From assembly GCA_947589405.1 (NCBI GenBank), contig CANQBT010000027.1, positions 1-19,378 of the forward strand: a stretch of DNA of 19,378 nucleotides. Reading direction: 5' to 3'. The stretch is from an uncultured Clostridia bacterium (GTDB taxonomy: Bacteria; Bacillota; Clostridia; Lachnospirales; CAG-274). The notes under the pieces are model-generated. The model saw only the letters and a program-made list of their open reading frames with translations. It was not told the origin of the DNA and did no database searches. Of this stretch, positions 1 to 6,674 are shown in pieces. Positions within the stretch are counted from its first letter, which is position 1. Each line of letters begins with the position of its first letter. Made by a program: the position numbers and the translations under genes.

Positions 1-618
1 GAAAGTCTTTCCACTCTTGGTACCTATGATGTAACGGCAAATGTTGACGGAAAAACGCTTAAGGCAATATACGGCGCAGGCAGATGGGACTTTATAGAGC
101 CTGTAAATTCTGTAGTATCCTTTGTAAAGAGTACAAGTGATAATAATAAAAGCGGAACTTTTGCAAAATCACATGTGAAGGAATACGGAAAAACACAAGA
201 AGATACAGAGATTCTGGAAGAAAATCATTCGATTGCAACATCTTTCTTTACAACGGTTGTACAGAGCGAAAAAACTAATGTGCTTTGTGATATAGTGATT
301 CCTGCCGGTACCAATTATATAAGATCAACTGACGGCAAACCGTCAAAGAGCGAATTTACAGTTTCTGACTCACCTGTTCTTAGTGATGCAGGAGGGGAAA
401 CTTATTCAGCACAGAGTACTGCTGAATATAAGATGCAGGTTGCCTATACCTTTGACGGTGAGGGAAGTCAGTTTGGTATTATAGTAAATAATCTTTATTC
501 TCCCAATGCAAAGGCATATATAAGAGCTTGTACAGATGATGAATATGCACAGGCATTGGCTGATGGCTATAAAGAAGCAGCAGTTGATAGCGGTGCTGCA
601 ACTGTCAGCTTAGATTAA
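1..618 (+). CDS. Hypothetical protein, C-terminal part (5' end outside window)
   Basis: The reading frame is open from the first base to the TAA at 616-618, so at least 205 residues of a longer protein are present and the start lies upstream. I do not recognise the family. The visible part is rich in Ser, Thr, Gly and Asp, has no obvious membrane segment, and alternates short hydrophobic stretches with polar turns, as in a beta-rich extracellular or surface protein. A first internal ATG-like start would be GTG near 175, but the frame continues upstream of it with similar composition, so it is not chosen. The ribosome site of the next small gene overlaps this stop codon, so the two are probably co-transcribed and translationally coupled. 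Function unknown. Confidence 0.7.
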   Translation, partial: ESLSTLGTYDVTANVDGKTLKAIYGAGRWDFIEPVNSVVSFVKSTSDNNKSGTFAKSHVKEYGKTQEDTEILEENHSIATSFFTTVVQSEKTNVLCDIVIPAGTNYIRSTDGKPSKSEFTVSDSPVLSDAGGETYSAQSTAEYKMQVAYTFDGEGSQFGIIVNNLYSPNAKAYIRACTDDEYAQALADGYKEAAVDSGAATVSLD

Positions 619-631
619 GGAGGAGATCGTT

Positions 632-772
632 ATGAAAAAATATACTAAGCCCGAATTAATTTTAACAAGCATTAAATCTCAGGATATTATAACAGTAAGC
701 GCTATAAATGCTGCCGAACAGTTAAAAGGGAAATATAAGGGTATCACTTTTGGTGAGATCAGCTTCTTCTGA
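632..772 (+). CDS. Small peptide (46 aa), putative leader/precursor-like peptide
   Basis: ATG at 632 follows a strong AAGGAGGAG ribosome site (617-625) that overlaps the stop of the preceding gene; TGA is at 770-772. The product begins MKKYTKPEL, has QDIITVSA in the middle and ends in GEISFF. Short Clostridial proteins with a Lys-Tyr-x-Lys-Pro-Glu start followed by an acidic DII/DVI-T motif are common, and some resemble the leaders of modified-peptide precursors (recalled family pattern, not searched). No Cys is present, and no maturase, protease or exporter gene is in the window. The function is unknown. The gene is short but real-looking because of its ribosome site and the terminator that follows 78 bases later. 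Confidence 0.65.
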   Translation: MKKYTKPELILTSIKSQDIITVSAINAAEQLKGKYKGITFGEISFF

Positions 773-849
773 TACTACGGCGGTATAAACGGTACACAAG
801 CCAATATAATTATGAAATAACAAATAAATACATAATTATACAAGCATTA

Positions 850-886
850 CCCCGCATACAATTAATGTATGCGGGGTGATTTTTTG
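850..886 (+). terminator. Intrinsic terminator overlapping the dpaA start
   Basis: The 11-bp perfect stem CCCCGCATACA (850-860) / TGTATGCGGGG (866-876) has a 5-base loop and is followed by TGATTTTTTG. It ends the transcript of the first two genes. Its 3' arm also supplies the GGGGTGAT ribosome site of dpaA, and its T tract runs into the TTG start at 884. Confidence 0.8.
855..862 (+). promoter_or_regulatory. Candidate sporulation-sigma -10 element before dpaA
   Basis: CATACAAT matches the sigma-E type -10 sequence and is close to the sigma-K one. It lies inside the terminator loop and 5' arm. No convincing -35 element is seen at the usual spacing (nearest ATA around 838-840), so the call is weak. 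Transcription from it would begin near 869, inside the 3' arm, and would give an mRNA without the hairpin and with a free ribosome site. Confidence 0.25.
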
Positions 887-1732
887 AGCAGAATTAAATT
901 TGCTGTTATAGGAGGAGACAAAAGATATAAATATCTTTGCGGCATATTGGAAAAAGAGGGCTGGACAGTAAATGTTCACGGCAATAAATACTGTGAAGAT
1001 GATGGATATAAAAATACATTGAAAAATGCAAACGCTGTAATTGCGCCAATACCCTTTTCAAAAGATGATATAAATGTAAATATGGATCCCGGCGATGCTC
1101 TTAAGGCAGATGAGCTTATACAAGACATGATAAGAAACAATATCAAAAGCATAATATGCGGTGTGCTCAGCGACAAAATGAGAAAAAAATTTATGGATTC
1201 GGATATAAAAGCATATGATTTTTTCGATATGGAGGAGGTTGCCGTATACAATGCCGTGCCTACTGCTGAGGGCGCTGTTATGACTGCCATACAGGAAAGC
1301 AGCAAGGTGCTCTTTGGTAAAAAGGCTCTTGTAATAGGCTGCGGACGCTGCGGAAGGGTGCTTGCAAATATGCTTAAGGGCATAGGCGCAGACGTATATG
1401 TTACATTCAGGAAAAGGACAGACAGGACTTATATAAATGTATACGGAATGAAAGCGGTAAATATTGAAGAGCTGAATATCAGCATAGGTCAATATGATTT
1501 TATATTCAATACGGCTCCTGCTCTTGTCCTTGATAACAAGCTGCTTGAAAAAATAAACAAGGACTCTGTTATTATAGATATAGCACAGGCGCCGGGAGGA
1601 CTTGATTACAGCTGCGCCAGAAGGCTTGATATAAAAGCCGTGTACTGTCCCGGACTTCCCGGCAGAACGGCGCCCTATACGGCTGCCGAGATACTGAGGT
1701 CGGCGATAGTCGATATTGTGCCGTATCTGTAA
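884..1732 (+). CDS. dpaA: Dipicolinate synthase subunit A
   Basis: DpaA (SpoVFA) with DpaB converts dihydrodipicolinate-pathway intermediate to dipicolinic acid in the mother cell; dipicolinate then fills the spore core. The 282-residue product opens with MSRIKFAVIGGD, as SpoVFA proteins do, and carries the NAVPTAEGAV segment (about 123-132), a Rossmann nucleotide loop GCGRCG (about 152-157), an APGGLDYS segment and PGLPGRTAPYTAAEIL near the C-terminus. I chose TTG at 884 because GGGGTGAT lies correctly upstream. The in-frame ATG at 869 sits within the terminator stem and would add five residues foreign to the family. dpaB follows after 50 bases. Unlike in Bacillus, no asd, dapG or dapA follows. 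Confidence 0.93.
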   Translation: MSRIKFAVIGGDKRYKYLCGILEKEGWTVNVHGNKYCEDDGYKNTLKNANAVIAPIPFSKDDINVNMDPGDALKADELIQDMIRNNIKSIICGVLSDKMRKKFMDSDIKAYDFFDMEEVAVYNAVPTAEGAVMTAIQESSKVLFGKKALVIGCGRCGRVLANMLKGIGADVYVTFRKRTDRTYINVYGMKAVNIEELNISIGQYDFIFNTAPALVLDNKLLEKINKDSVIIDIAQAPGGLDYSCARRLDIKAVYCPGLPGRTAPYTAAEILRSAIVDIVPYL

Positions 1733-1737
1733 ATATC

Positions 1738-1765
1738 ACCTATGTAAATTTTGTATCATAGTATA
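1738..1765 (+). promoter_or_regulatory. Candidate sigma-K promoter upstream of dpaB
   Basis: AC at 1738-1739, a 17-base gap, then CATAGTATA (1757-1765) fits the Bacillus sigma-K pattern AC-N16/17-CATANNNTA at every fixed position. In Bacillus the dipicolinate synthase genes belong to the sigma-K regulon. The caveat is that the start site would fall near 1771-1773, at the ribosome site GGAGG (1770-1774), which leaves almost no leader. dpaB may simply be transcribed with dpaA. Confidence 0.35.
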
Positions 1766-1782
1766 CAACGGAGGTGATTATT

Positions 1783-2361
1783 GTGTATGAGCAAGGATTG
1801 AATATAGGACTTTGCTTATGTGGTTCATTCTGTACTCTTTCTAAAGTGGTGGACGAAATAAGAAAGCTGAAGGAAAGGGGATATAATATATATCCGATAA
1901 TGAGTTATAATGCGGGAAGTATGGATACAAGATTCGGTACTGCCGAGCATTTCAGAAACGAGATAACAGAAATTACAGGAAACAAAATTATTTCAAGCAT
2001 AAAGGACGCCGAACCTATAGGCCCACGTAAATATCTGGACGTTATGGTCGTGGCGCCATGTACAGGCAATACTTTGGCAAAGCTCAATAACGGCATTACC
2101 GACACGCCCGTAACTATGGCATGCAAGGCTCATCTTAGGAATAACAGACCCCTTGTGCTGGCTGTATCCACCAATGATGCGCTGGGCGTAAGCCTTAAAA
2201 ATATCGGCGGTCTGCTTATAAGAAAAAATATTTATTTTGTTCCCTTCGGACAGGATAATTATGAAAAGAAGCCTCTTTCAATGATTGCGGATTTCAGCAA
2301 AATAGAGGACACGATAATATCGGCTGTAGAGGGCAGACAGCTTCAGCCAATTTTAATTTAA
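1783..2361 (+). CDS. dpaB: Dipicolinate synthase subunit B
   Basis: This is the flavoprotein-like partner of DpaA (SpoVFB) and completes dipicolinic acid synthesis in the sporulating mother cell. The product is 192 residues. It shows the flavoprotein/HFCD fold start LNIGLCLCGSFCTL, then YNAGSMDTRFG, VMVVAPCTGNTLAKLNNGITDTPV and the GPRKYLDV segment typical of SpoVFB. GTG at 1783 is chosen: the ribosome site GGAGGTGAT (1770-1778) lies 8 bases upstream, whereas the in-frame GTG at 1774 is part of that ribosome site. The gene is followed by a hairpin shared with the converging SpoIIQ-like gene. Confidence 0.93.
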   Translation: MYEQGLNIGLCLCGSFCTLSKVVDEIRKLKERGYNIYPIMSYNAGSMDTRFGTAEHFRNEITEITGNKIISSIKDAEPIGPRKYLDVMVVAPCTGNTLAKLNNGITDTPVTMACKAHLRNNRPLVLAVSTNDALGVSLKNIGGLLIRKNIYFVPFGQDNYEKKPLSMIADFSKIEDTIISAVEGRQLQPILI

Positions 2362-2420
2362 AAAAAATCGAGGCTATCTGCAAAATGCTGTATTTACAAG
2401 CATTTGCAGACGACCTCGAT
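2361..2420. terminator. Bidirectional terminator between converging dpaB and spoIIQ-like genes
   Basis: A long imperfect hairpin: ATCGAGG (2367-2373) pairs with CCTCGAT (2414-2420), and CTGCAAAATGCT (2378-2389) pairs with AGCATTTGCAG (2399-2409) with one bulged A. The run of A at 2361-2367 gives a U tract on the minus strand, so it best terminates the SpoIIQ-like gene. The plus-strand U tract is poor. Confidence 0.75.
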
Positions 2421-2427
2421 ATTTGTC

Positions 2428-3159
2428 CTATTCATCAAGCTGCGCCAGTATAAGCTTAGGATCTGTTGATACATCATCTTTGAATACCGAAAAATCAAGA
2501 TGACAGTCCAGAGCTGAGCTATAGCCGGTGGGCTTTGCTATCTTTCCTATCGTATCTCCTCTGTATACGGCTTGACCTTCTGATACAGTCAGATTTTCCT
2601 GAAGCTGACTGTATGTAGTTTTCCAGCCGTTTCCGTGATCCAGCTCTACCGTAACTCCATCTACATTATCCTTCCTTATAGCCGCTACAGTACCGTCCGC
2701 CGCTGCCATAACGTCTGTTCCCAAAGGGGCTGAAATGCATATGGAGTCGTTTGTTCTGTACTGCTCAAGTGTCCTGTCAAATATTCCTGTTTCAACGCTG
2801 TAGTCCATAACTATCTGTCCCGATACGGGCCAGCTCATTTCTTGATTGTCGTCAAATAATGTAAGATCGGCGCTTTCATTTGTATCATATAGGGAAGTGC
2901 TGTCAAGAGCACGTCTTGTAATTGCTTCCGTAGGAGCTTCTGATGCAGATGCCGTTTCCGTTGCTGCTTCGGTAGTGAGCTTTGATACGTTGGACTTGTC
3001 TACGGGAGCGATCTCTTCCTCAGGATTTATATTTCCGTTGTCGGCGCTGCCGCCTGAATTAAGTATAGAAATACCAAAGGCTATCAATAAGAATACTGCT
3101 GCCAGAGTGTACAGTATCATATAAAAGCCTTTCTTGTCATAGTTTTCGTTATTGTTCAT
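2428..3159 (-). CDS. spoIIQ: SpoIIQ-like membrane-anchored degenerate LytM (M23) protein
   Basis: The 243-residue product has a short cytoplasmic N-terminus, one membrane segment (about 14-35, YMILYTLAAVFLLIAFGISI), a Thr/Ala/Glu-rich linker and a C-terminal LytM domain starting at MSWPVSGQI. The zinc ligands are lost: the HxGID motif reads NDSIC, the YxHL position reads YSQL, and HLHFE reads HLDFS, leaving one His. Loss of catalysis is also seen in Bacillus SpoIIQ, the forespore half of the SpoIIQ-SpoIIIAH channel. Together with dpaAB next door this supports a SpoIIQ role over a cell-wall hydrolase. ATG at 3159 follows GGAGGTG; the longer frame upstream has no ribosome site. Another M23-like sporulation protein remains possible. 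Confidence 0.72.
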   Translation of the reverse strand: MNNNENYDKKGFYMILYTLAAVFLLIAFGISILNSGGSADNGNINPEEEIAPVDKSNVSKLTTEAATETASASEAPTEAITRRALDSTSLYDTNESADLTLFDDNQEMSWPVSGQIVMDYSVETGIFDRTLEQYRTNDSICISAPLGTDVMAAADGTVAAIRKDNVDGVTVELDHGNGWKTTYSQLQENLTVSEGQAVYRGDTIGKIAKPTGYSSALDCHLDFSVFKDDVSTDPKLILAQLDE

Positions 3160-3178
3160 AATTACACCTCCTGAAGCT

Positions 3179-3206
3179 ATTATTGACTCAATATAAAAAT
3201 TTATAC
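3179..3206 (-). promoter_or_regulatory. Candidate sigma-F/G promoter of the spoIIQ-like gene
   Basis: On the minus strand GTATA (3202-3206), 14 bases, then GTCAATAAT (3179-3187) resembles the forespore sigma-F pattern GYATA-N14/16-GGNNANANT with one mismatch (second G is T). spoIIQ is a sigma-F target in Bacillus. The start site would be close to the ribosome site, as a short leader. Confidence 0.35.
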
Positions 3207-3245
3207 GTTTAAATGATTTTTTGTTATAAAACTTTAAATTATTTA

Positions 3246-3274
3246 TGTACAAGCGGGCAAAAATAGTGTATAAT
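3246..3274 (+). promoter_or_regulatory. Vegetative promoter of the argF operon
   Basis: TGTACA (3246-3251), 17 bases, TATAAT (3269-3274): a perfect -10 and a 4/6 match to the -35 of the main sigma factor, 35 bases before argF. It is divergent from the spoIIQ-like gene. No clear ArgR operator was recognised. Confidence 0.6.
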
Positions 3275-3308
3275 TAAAAAAAGATAAAAATTATCGGAGG
3301 TAAATCGG

Positions 3309-4298
3309 ATGTCAATAAATTTAAAAGGAAAAAATCTCCTGAAGCTTTTAGATTATTCACCGGAAGAAATAGGCTATCTTCTGGATCTGGCTTCAGAGCT
3401 TAAGGATAAAAAAAAGAAGGGGATCCCTACCGAAATCCATAAAGGCAAGAATATTGCGCTGATATTTGAAAAGACCAGTACCAGAACAAGATGCGCCTTT
3501 GAGGTGGCAGCTCATGATCTGGGTATGAGCACTACATATCTTGATCCTTCAGGCTCTCAGATAGGCAAGAAGGAAAGCATTGCCGATACTGCAAGAGTAT
3601 TGGGCAGAATGTATGACGGCATTGAGTACAGAGGCTTTGGACAGGATATTGTCGATGAGCTTGCCAAATACGCAGGCGTTCCCGTGTGGAACGGTCTTAC
3701 CAATGAATTTCACCCTACACAGATACTTGCAGACCTTCTTACAATAAGAGAACATTTGGGAAGAATACAGGGCACAAAGCTTGTATATATGGGCGATGCC
3801 CGCTACAATATGGGAAATTCACTTATGGTAGCCGCTGCCAAAATGGGTATGCATTTCACAGCCTGCGCTCCCAAGAAATACTTCCCGGATCCTGAGCTTG
3901 TAGACATATGCAAAAGACTTGCCGAAGAAACAAGCGGTTCCATAATCCTTACGGAAAATGTTGAAGAGGGCACAAAGGGTGCCGATGTGATATATACAGA
4001 CGTATGGGTATCTATGGGCGAACCCGACCGAGTGTGGGAAGAGAGAATAAAGGAATTATCTCCCTACAAGGTAACTGAGGATATAATGAAAAATGCCGGA
4101 GATAAGGCAATATTTATGCATTGTCTTCCTGCCTTCCACGATCTTAAAACAACCATAGGAAAGGAAATGGGCGAAAAGTTCGGCATTTCCGATATGGAAG
4201 TGACGGATCAGGTGTTTGAAGGTCCTCAGTCTGTAGTATTTGACGAGGCGGAAAACAGAATGCATACAATAAAGGCTGTAATGTATGCCACATTATAG
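3309..4298 (+). CDS. argF: Ornithine carbamoyltransferase
   Basis: Transfers the carbamoyl group of carbamoyl phosphate to ornithine to give citrulline, in cytoplasmic arginine synthesis (or, run in reverse, arginine catabolism). The 329-residue product has all family marks: the carbamoyl-phosphate loop STRTR (57-61), FHPTQ, the DARYNMGNS segment, and HCLPAF with the catalytic Cys near the C-terminus. The length is typical. ATG at 3309 follows GGAGG at 3296-3300. It is the first gene of an operon with trpS, a sugar kinase and a small Cys-rich gene. No carbamate kinase or arginine deiminase gene is adjacent, so an anabolic role (argF) is preferred over arcB, but the sequence alone does not settle this. 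Confidence 0.93.
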   Translation: MSINLKGKNLLKLLDYSPEEIGYLLDLASELKDKKKKGIPTEIHKGKNIALIFEKTSTRTRCAFEVAAHDLGMSTTYLDPSGSQIGKKESIADTARVLGRMYDGIEYRGFGQDIVDELAKYAGVPVWNGLTNEFHPTQILADLLTIREHLGRIQGTKLVYMGDARYNMGNSLMVAAAKMGMHFTACAPKKYFPDPELVDICKRLAEETSGSIILTENVEEGTKGADVIYTDVWVSMGEPDRVWEERIKELSPYKVTEDIMKNAGDKAIFMHCLPAFHDLKTTIGKEMGEKFGISDMEVTDQVFEGPQSVVFDEAENRMHTIKAVMYATL

Positions 4299-4333
4299 TA
4301 TGATGCAATAAATATAGTTTGGAGAACAGTAAA

Positions 4334-5338
4334 ATGAGTGATGAAAGAAGAAAAATAATATACAGCGCCATGCAGCCTTCGGGAGTTCCTTCTCTTGGCA
4401 ACTACTTAGGCGCACTTAAGAATTGGAAATATTTACAAGATGACTATGACTGCCTTTTTGCTGTGGCAAATATGCACGCTCTTACGGTAAGGCAGAATCC
4501 GACAGAATTGAGAAAGAGGACAAGAGATCTTATAGCTTTGTTTTTAGCAATAGGTCTTGACCCTGAAAAGCATATAATATATGTGCAGTCAGATGTAAAT
4601 GCTCATGCGGAGATAGCTTGGATATTAAGCTGCTTTACATATATGGGCGAGCTTAACAGAATGACTCAGTTCAAGGACAAGGCGTCAAAGCATTCAGACA
4701 ATATAAACGCAGGTCTTTACACCTATCCTGTGCTTATGGCGGGAGATATTCTACTCTATCAGAGCGATCTTGTGCCTGTAGGCGCAGACCAGAAGCAGCA
4801 TCTTGAAATATGCAGGGATATTGCCGGACGTTTCAACAGCATATACGGCAATGTTTTCAAAATCCCTGATCCATATATTCCTAAGGTAGGCGCAAGGATA
4901 ATGGGACTTCAGAATCCTGAAAGGAAAATGAGCAAGTCCGAAAGCGACAATCTCAACAATGTAGTATATATTTTAGATGAGCCTAACGTTATAGCCAATA
5001 AGATAAAGAGAGCGGTAACAGACTCGGATACAGAGATAAGATATGGCGAAGATAAGCCCGGAATAAGCAATCTGCTTAATATTTACTGTGCCGTAACGGA
5101 CAAGACCCCTGATGAAGCGGTCAATGACTTCAAGGGCTGCGGCTACGGTGAATTCAAGAAGAGCGTAGGCGAGGCTGTGGTAGAGCATATGAGACCTATA
5201 CAGGAGAGCTTCAAGGAATATTCCTCCGATAAGTCTTATATTGACAAAGTAACTAAGGAAGGCGCTCAAAAGGCGTCCTACCTAGCAAATAAAACCTTGA
5301 ACAAGGTAAAGAAAAAGGTCGGTTATCCGATGAATTAA
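4334..5338 (+). CDS. trpS: Tryptophanyl-tRNA synthetase
   Basis: Charges tRNA-Trp with tryptophan at the cost of ATP. The 334-residue class I synthetase shows IIYSAMQPSG, the HIGH-like element PSLGNYLGAL (about 19-28), the tryptophan-pocket region with YPVLMAGDILLY, VPVGADQKQHLE, and the KMSKS loop (about 198-202). The length is normal for bacterial TrpRS. ATG at 4334 follows GGAGAA at 4321-4326; a TTG at 4319 in the same frame overlaps that site and is rejected. It lies 35 bases after argF and 12 before the next gene, so it is inside the operon. I see no T-box leader, which many Clostridial trpS genes carry. Confidence 0.95.
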   Translation: MSDERRKIIYSAMQPSGVPSLGNYLGALKNWKYLQDDYDCLFAVANMHALTVRQNPTELRKRTRDLIALFLAIGLDPEKHIIYVQSDVNAHAEIAWILSCFTYMGELNRMTQFKDKASKHSDNINAGLYTYPVLMAGDILLYQSDLVPVGADQKQHLEICRDIAGRFNSIYGNVFKIPDPYIPKVGARIMGLQNPERKMSKSESDNLNNVVYILDEPNVIANKIKRAVTDSDTEIRYGEDKPGISNLLNIYCAVTDKTPDEAVNDFKGCGYGEFKKSVGEAVVEHMRPIQESFKEYSSDKSYIDKVTKEGAQKASYLANKTLNKVKKKVGYPMN

Positions 5339-5350
5339 GGAGGTAATTTT

Positions 5351-6382
5351 ATGAGTATCGTACCAATGAAGGAAAAGAAATTCGATATGGTAGGCTTCGG
5401 CGAGGTCATGTTAAGACTTTCTCCCGGCAACAAGGAAAAGATCTCAAGAAGCGAAAGCTTTGAAAAGCAGGCAGGCGGTTCAGAGCTTAATGTAGCGTCA
5501 GGCGCAGCCTTCTTAGGCGTAAGAACAGCCATTATTACAAGACTTCCCGATAACAAGGTAGGAAGATTTGCGAAGTACAAGATAAGATACGGCAACGTTT
5601 CTGACGATTATCTTATTTATGATACCTCAAAGAATGCAAGACTTGGTATTTATTACTATGAGGCAGGCGCTTATCCCAGAAAGTCATCTGTAGTATACGA
5701 CAGAGCCAATTCATCTATATGTACTATGAGCGCTGATGAGATCAATCCTAAGGTTTTCGACAACACAAGACTCTTCCATGTAAGCGGTATCACAATGGCG
5801 CTTAATGAGAATCTTAAGGATATTGTTATCGATACTGTAAAGAGGTTCAAAGCGGCAGGGGCTGCGGTAAGCTTTGACGTTAACTACAGAGCAAAGCTTT
5901 GGAGTGAAGAGGAAGCTAAGGCTGCTATACTTCAGGTGCTTCCCTATGTAGATATACTCTTTGTATCAGAAGAAACATCAAGAAGAATGATGCAAAAGAC
6001 AGGCACTCTTGAGGAAATAATGAAGAGCTATGCAGACGAATATGGCTGTAAGGTAGTAGCGACTACAAAGAGAGAGGTAGTAAGCCCTACAAGACATAAC
6101 TTTGGTTCTAAGCTTTACTATGACGGCAATTTCTATGAAGAACCTGCTTATGAGAACATAGAGGTAATAGACAGAATAGGTTCAGGCGATGCCTATGTTG
6201 CGGGAGCGCTCTATGCTCTTCTTACTACCGATGATCCTATGGAGGCCGTAAGATACGGCAACGCTATGTCAGCTGTCAAGTGTACTACAAACGGCGATAT
6301 GCCTGCTGCATCACTTGAGGAAATACAGAGCGTTATCAAGTCCCATACTGCCGAAGGTCCTCAGGAGGAGATGAGCAGATAA
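5351..6382 (+). CDS. kdgK: PfkB-family sugar kinase, probable 2-keto-3-deoxygluconate kinase
   Basis: Probably phosphorylates 2-keto-3-deoxygluconate (KDG), the common product of galacturonate and pectin breakdown, to KDPG. The 343-residue product has the PfkB N-terminal substrate motif GGSELNVA (42-49), the DVNYRAKLW segment (176-184) found in KDG kinases, and PfkB signature 2, DRIGSGDAY, with catalytic Asp280. ATG at 5351 follows AAGGAGG 12 bases after trpS. Its stop TAA overlaps the next ATG (TAATG). A pectate lyase lies 10 kb downstream, consistent with pectin use. Fructokinase or another sugar specificity is possible, because PfkB specificity is hard to read from sequence. Confidence 0.75.
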   Translation: MSIVPMKEKKFDMVGFGEVMLRLSPGNKEKISRSESFEKQAGGSELNVASGAAFLGVRTAIITRLPDNKVGRFAKYKIRYGNVSDDYLIYDTSKNARLGIYYYEAGAYPRKSSVVYDRANSSICTMSADEINPKVFDNTRLFHVSGITMALNENLKDIVIDTVKRFKAAGAAVSFDVNYRAKLWSEEEAKAAILQVLPYVDILFVSEETSRRMMQKTGTLEEIMKSYADEYGCKVVATTKREVVSPTRHNFGSKLYYDGNFYEEPAYENIEVIDRIGSGDAYVAGALYALLTTDDPMEAVRYGNAMSAVKCTTNGDMPAASLEEIQSVIKSHTAEGPQEEMSR

Positions 6383-6579
6383 TGGGTTTTTGTACATGTA
6401 CCGATACAAAATGTCCCTTGAATCCCGTAAACCATGACAAGGGCTGCGCTCTGTGCATACAGAAGTGTCTTAAGGACAATGAGATCCCCAGCTGTTTTTT
6501 TAATAAGGTAAATAAAAACGTAGAGGATAAGGACTATACATTCATTGGCTTTGCAAGACACGTACAAAGAAATATGTAA
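6382..6579 (+). CDS. Small cysteine-rich protein, DUF6485-like
   Basis: A 65-residue protein with seven Cys (4, 6, 11, 22, 25, 29, 38) and a His at 18. It begins GFCTCTDTKCP and continues with HDKGC-x2-C-x3-C and EIPSCFF. This spacing looks like a metal-binding knuckle and resembles small Clostridial Cys-rich proteins of the DUF6485 type (recalled resemblance, not searched). Its ATG shares the A of the sugar kinase stop (TAATG), so it is translated by coupling; the GGAGGAG inside the end of the kinase gene (6364-6370) may help. A terminator follows at once. Function unknown; zinc or iron binding is an inference. Confidence 0.75.
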   Translation: MGFCTCTDTKCPLNPVNHDKGCALCIQKCLKDNEIPSCFFNKVNKNVEDKDYTFIGFARHVQRNM

Positions 6580-6585
6580 CTATTG

Positions 6586-6612
6586 AAACCGCTGCCACAC
6601 AGCGGTTTTAAT
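6586..6612 (+). terminator. Terminator of the argF-trpS-kdgK operon
   Basis: Perfect 9-bp stem AAACCGCTG (6586-6594) / CAGCGGTTT (6600-6608) with loop CCACA, followed by TTAATG and TCTTTTG. It lies 7 bases past the stop of the Cys-rich gene. Confidence 0.8.
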
Positions 6613-6674
6613 GTCTTTTGTTTATTTCAAAGGTATAGTTTAATAACAATTTTTGATGATAGGGAGGTGCTTTT

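Noticed and set aside
869..883. ATG at 869 as the dpaA start
   Set aside because: It lies in the terminator stem, has no ribosome site of its own and adds five residues not seen in SpoVFA; TTG at 884 fits better.
976..1383. Minus-strand open frame inside dpaA
   Set aside because: It is the shadow of a well-recognised gene and has no ribosome site or family match.
3160..3308. ArgR operator before argF
   Set aside because: The region is AT-rich with many near-matches; no clear pair of ARG boxes stands out.
4299..4333. T-box riboswitch before trpS
   Set aside because: Only 35 bases separate argF and trpS, which is too short for a T-box leader, and no specifier loop is seen.
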